Positions 61,059 through 64,000 of a DNA stretch of 64,000 nucleotides are shown here, piece by piece. A program made the position numbers and the translations under genes. Below the pieces are notes generated by a model. It was not told where the DNA came from. It saw only the letters and a program-made list of their open reading frames with translations, and ran no database searches. The stretch's first letter is position 1; each line of letters opens with the position of its first letter. Source of the DNA: Eustoma russellianum (taxonomy: Eukaryota; Streptophyta; Magnoliopsida; Gentianales; Gentianaceae). The stretch lies in contig AP025043.1 in NCBI GenBank assembly GCA_036186865.1, forward strand, positions 35,673,657 through 35,737,656, given 5' to 3'.

Positions 61059-61071
61059 TGGTAACAGAGCC
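61059..61071 (+). other. Primer binding site, plus-strand Tekay-like Gypsy (variant)
   Basis: TGGTAACAGAGCC has A where the tRNA-Met complement has T at the sixth base. Confidence 0.8.
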
Positions 61072-61354
61072 CAGGCTCTAGATTTCGGTCAGAACGTAGA
61101 ACTAAATTATGATCTTAGCACTCTAAGTTTGATCTTAGACCTAAGTCATGACCTTAGATGAGTGATGACCTTAGACTAGGACCATTTAGACCGGGCCTAG
61201 AATGCAACTTAATAATTCATCCTGATTTATGTAAGCTAGGTCTATAACGAAAGACATGCCCTTCACTTATTTAAATTTTCAAATTATGGTCCTTAGTCAA
61301 AATGAATTAGTTTTATTCTGATATTCTAAGTAAATGATAAACCCCATAGTGCAC

Positions 61355-62332
61355 ATGGTGAGACCACGTGGCAGACCTCCGAGAGCAGGACCAGCTGCTC
61401 AGGAGCCCATCCCTCCACCACCAGCTCAGGTCCCGCCGCCACCCCAGCCGGACCAGTATGCTCCTGTGCAGAATAATCCACCACCAGCACCGCAGGCACC
61501 TGTTTCTTCAGTCATCCCCGACATGAATGCTTTTCAGGCCTTCTGCTAGGTTGTCACTCAGATAGGGCAAGGCCTAATTCATCAGAACGCTTCCCCTCAT
61601 CCACACCAGCCGGTAAGAGATGCTCGGTATTACTTTGAGAAGCTCAAGAGGGCTAATGTGCCACCTTTTGAGGGAAAGCCAGACCCAGATACCGCAGAAA
61701 AGTGGTTAGATGAAGTTGAAAACTGCTTTGAGTTAATTCAAGCCCAAGAAGAGATGAAAGCTCAAGCCATCCGACCTTTCTTGATTAGTGAAGCAAACCA
61801 ATGGTGCAAGACGAATCTGCAACCTTTGCCCACCTGAATCCAAGAATCAGGACGTGGTTAGTGAATGCAAACCCTACCAACTTTGGAGCACTCTTAGACG
61901 CATGCTATCGGATTGAGAGAGACATTATACGACGAGATGATGTGGGACAAAAAAGATAAAGACAAGGGACCGGGAATGAGAAGTACAGAAAGGTGGCTAA
62001 AAAGAATTTCAAAGGGTCAGTTCGACAGGGACAATCTCAAGGGCAGAATCAGTGCCGCCAGCAATCACAAAATAATCAGCAGAAGAATCAGACTCCATCT
62101 CAGCAGCCAGCGATTCCAGTATGCCCTCAGTGCCAGAAGAGGCGTATGGGTGAGTGTAGATGGAAGACGAGTAAATGCTTTGGATGCGGCAAAGATGGTC
62201 ATCTGATTAAAGATAGTCCAGAAAGAGGAGTGCAACAGCAACAGCAACCCAAGAACCAACGGCCATGAGCTAATGCAAGGGTGCATGCCATGACAGATGC
62301 TGATGTTGAAGAGACTGCTGACGTAGTGACGG
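61355..62332 (+). pseudogene. gag: Gag, plus-strand Tekay-like Gypsy (broken)
   Basis: Gag starts MVRPRGRPPRAGP and is proline-rich, like 48818 on the other strand. A TAG at about 61547 interrupts it after MNAFQAFC. The Gag domain (GKPDPDTAEKWLDEVE, RPFLI, ANQW) breaks off at about 61832, where roughly 200 bases present in the minus-strand relative are missing; it resumes at NPRIRTWLVNANP. Further breaks lie near 61950, and a TGA sits at 62266-62268. The zinc knuckle reads CFGCGKDGHLIKDS, its last Cys replaced by Ser. The frame then reaches the intron-like segment at 62333. Confidence 0.85.
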
Positions 62333-62413
62333 GTAAGATTTAAAAGTTTTATGTCTTCAGTACGTTTTACTTATACATGACTATTATTCCTTAGCAAAAT
62401 GTGCATGGTTCAG
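62333..62413 (+). other. Putative 81-bp intron at gag/protease border
   Basis: It begins GTAAGATTTA and ends TGCATGGTTCAG, with an ATGACTAT branch-like word about 35 bases before the end. Removal joins one leftover gag base to two exon bases (phase 1) and puts the protease in frame. Unspliced, Gag ends at TAA, 62341-62343. Position, phase and 3' end match 38396-38471 in the minus-strand relative, while the middle differs. Confidence 0.65.
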
Positions 62414-62931
62414 GAACTATCTTAGTGTGTAGCATACCCGCAAATGTGTTGTTCGACAGTGGCGCCAGCCACTCATTTATTTCAAAGAAGTTTGCTAAGA
62501 ATCTCGACCATAATCCAGTCAAACTAGAATCACCCTACAGAGTACAAGCAGCTGGTGACCAGGTGCTTGTTTCCCATCACATCTTCAAGAATTGTGCGCT
62601 CGAGTTTAATGATCAGCGGTTTGAGGCAAATTTGATCCCCATATCTATGAGTGATTTTGACGTGATACTCGGAATGGATTGGCTCTCAAGGTATCACGCT
62701 CACATTGACTGCCGCAGTAGCCAAGTTATAATTAAGAACCAGACCCAAGAGGAAGTGTCATTCTAAGGAGGAGCTAAGTTAAAGAAACCGTCCGAGAAAG
62801 TTTTTGTTAATGCGGCTCGAGCCAGCTGAGCGTTAAGGAAAGGTCATGAAGGATTCTTTGTTTATGTCCTGAGTGCTGAGCAAGCTAGCCCTACCCTTGC
62901 ACAAGTCCCAATTGTTAATGAATACCCTGAT
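62414..62931 (+). pseudogene. pol: Protease and linker, plus-strand Tekay-like Gypsy
   Basis: This is a retropepsin with LFDSGASHSFIS and DFDVILGMDWLS; the catalytic residues look intact. A TAA at 62764-62766 (after EEVSF) and a TGA at about 62828 interrupt the linker before RT. Both lie in one otherwise continuous frame. Confidence 0.85.
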
Positions 62932-63254
62932 GTGTTTCCTGATTATTTACCTGGACTACCTCCTGATCGCGAGATCTCTTTCAAGATAAACCTTATTCCA
63001 AGAGATGAACCCATATCGAAAGCCCCTTATCGAATGGCACCTGCGGAACTGAAGGAGCTAAAGGAGCAGTTACACGAACTGTTAGAAAAGAAACTCATTC
63101 ACCCCAGTGTTTCACCATGGGGTGCTCCGGTGCTATTCGTGAAGAAGAAAGATGGAAGTATGCGTTTATGCATCGACTACCAGGAGCTTAACAAAATCAC
63201 CATAAAGAACAAGTACTCATTGCCCGGATTGATGACTTATTTGACCAGCTCAGG
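62932..63254 (+). pseudogene. pol: RT N-terminal part, plus-strand Tekay-like Gypsy
   Basis: The frame covers VFPDYLPGLPPDREISF, APYRMAPAELKELKEQL, SPWGAPVLFVKKKDGSMRLC and DYQELNKITIKNKY. A one-base deletion at about 63222 shifts the frame just after KNKYSLP, and the normal continuation runs in the other frame to 63254, where an intron-like segment begins. Confidence 0.85.
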
Positions 63255-63328
63255 GTATGTAACTAATAAGCTTTAGTTTGATTAAGATTTAAATCTTTTC
63301 AAACCCTATCTAAAGTATCTTAATGCAG
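63255..63328 (+). other. Putative 74-bp intron inside RT
   Basis: It begins GTATGTAACT and ends CTTAATGCAG, both close to plant splice consensus. It is AT-rich and falls between DQL and GSRIFSKIDL, motifs that are adjacent in other Gypsy RTs. Removal joins the exons in frame (phase 0). It holds an in-frame TAA near its start, so unspliced RNA could not encode full RT. Confidence 0.65.
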
Positions 63329-64000
63329 GGATCCCGAATCTTTAGTAAAATTGACCTGCGATCCGAATACTTTCAACTGAAGATTAAGGCGGAAGATGTC
63401 CCTAAGACTGCTTTCAGAACCCGCTATGGACACTATGAATTCTTAGTCATGATCTTTGGTTTGACCAATGCCCCTGCCGCCTTTATGGATCTCATGAATC
63501 GAATCTTTCAAGACCAGTTGGACAAGTTCGTAGTGGTCTTCATAGACGACATCTTGATTTATTCACCCGACAAAGAGACACACGCAGGCCATCTGAGGAC
63601 AGTCCTGAATATTCTAAGAGCAAGACAGTTGTATGCCAAGTTTAGCAAATGTGAATTTTGGCTGCAAAGTGTATCCTTTCTAGGCCATGTTGTTTCGGAA
63701 GATGGGATTTCAGTGGATCCTAAGAAAATTGAAGCTATCACGGAATGGCCCAGACCAACAAATGTTACGGAAGTGAGAAGTTTCCTTGGACTAGCCGGGT
63801 ACTACCGGAAGTTTGTTGAATGATTCTCGAGGATAGCTGTTTCCCTCACCAGATTGACCCAAAAGAAGACTAAGTTTGAGTGGAGCGCCGACTGTGAAAA
63901 GAGTTTCTCGAAGCTAAAAGAAAAGTTGACGTCCGCTCCTATACTAGCTCAACCCACTCCTGGTGAGAAGTACGTAGTGTACAACGATGCTTTGAAGAAT
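63329..64000 (+). pseudogene. pol: RT C-terminal part and RNase H start (runs off window)
   Basis: RT continues with FSKIDLRSEYFQL, FGLTNAPAAFMDLMN and the catalytic VVFIDDILIYS, then FLGHVVSEDG and FLGLAGYYRKFVE. The Pro usual before FGLTN is Ile. A TGA at 63821-63823 interrupts the frame, which otherwise continues to the window end. The first RNase H motif reads YNDALKN, with Asn for Thr and Leu for Ser beside the retained Asp. Confidence 0.85.

Noticed and set aside
62333..62413. Reading the gag/protease gap as ordinary decay
   Set aside because: Two diverged elements keep the same borders, phase and 3' end, which random indels would not.

Overview
The window looks like gene-poor, retrotransposon-packed plant nuclear DNA, probably from a large, repeat-rich genome. 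No host gene, tRNA, rRNA, CRISPR array or bacterial-type operon was seen. All recognisable coding sequence is Gag or Pol of LTR retrotransposons: Ty1/Copia of the Sirevirus (SIRE) type, Ty3/Gypsy of the Tekay/Del-like type, and a Ty3/Gypsy of probable CRM type. Primer sites match plant initiator tRNA-Met (TGGTATCAGAG). Almost every base falls inside a nested stack that can be resolved from LTR ends, primer sites, polypurine tracts and 5-bp target-site duplications (TSDs).

Layout, outermost first. (1) A minus-strand Tekay-like Gypsy is the host. Its 5' LTR is 49124-51584 plus 56146-about 57067, its gag is 48818-48669 plus 39557-38472, and its protease is 38395-38013. The rest lies left of the window. 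(2) Its gag is cut by a CRM-like Gypsy on the plus strand (39558-48668, TSD GAAGG). Its LTR is cut by a 4.56-kb minus-strand solo LTR (51585-56140, TSD CAAAA). (3) Its protease is cut by a non-autonomous Sirevirus (1-38012) with 3.0-kb LTRs and a 1.2-kb interior encoding one coiled-coil Gag remnant. (4) The 5' LTR of that Sirevirus is cut by an antisense solo LTR of its own family (1693-32826, TSD TCTCT). (5) That solo LTR is cut by a LARD-like Gypsy with 3.9-kb LTRs (3360-31449, TSD CTATC). (6) The gag of the LARD is cut by a Sirevirus tandem of the form LTR-interior-LTR-interior-LTR (7623-24961). A second Tekay-like Gypsy on the plus strand fills the right end (LTR to 61056, gag-pol 61355-64000).

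Most pol genes are dead through nonsense codons, single-base frameshifts and deletions. Two reading frames remain open: the full Gag of the second Sirevirus copy (18397-20634) and the coiled-coil Gag remnant (33874-34740).

The most interesting signals are these. A phase-1 intron-like segment sits at the gag/protease border of both Tekay-like elements, holds an in-frame stop just inside the 5' splice site, and is joined by a second intron-like segment inside RT. Together they suggest Gag versus Gag-Pol made by splicing. All Tekay-like LTRs carry arrays of a roughly 43-bp unit whose inverted-repeat arms change sequence while staying paired. The Sirevirus LTRs carry family-specific palindromes and several polypurine tracts. 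A templated filler marks the deletion in the second Sirevirus copy.
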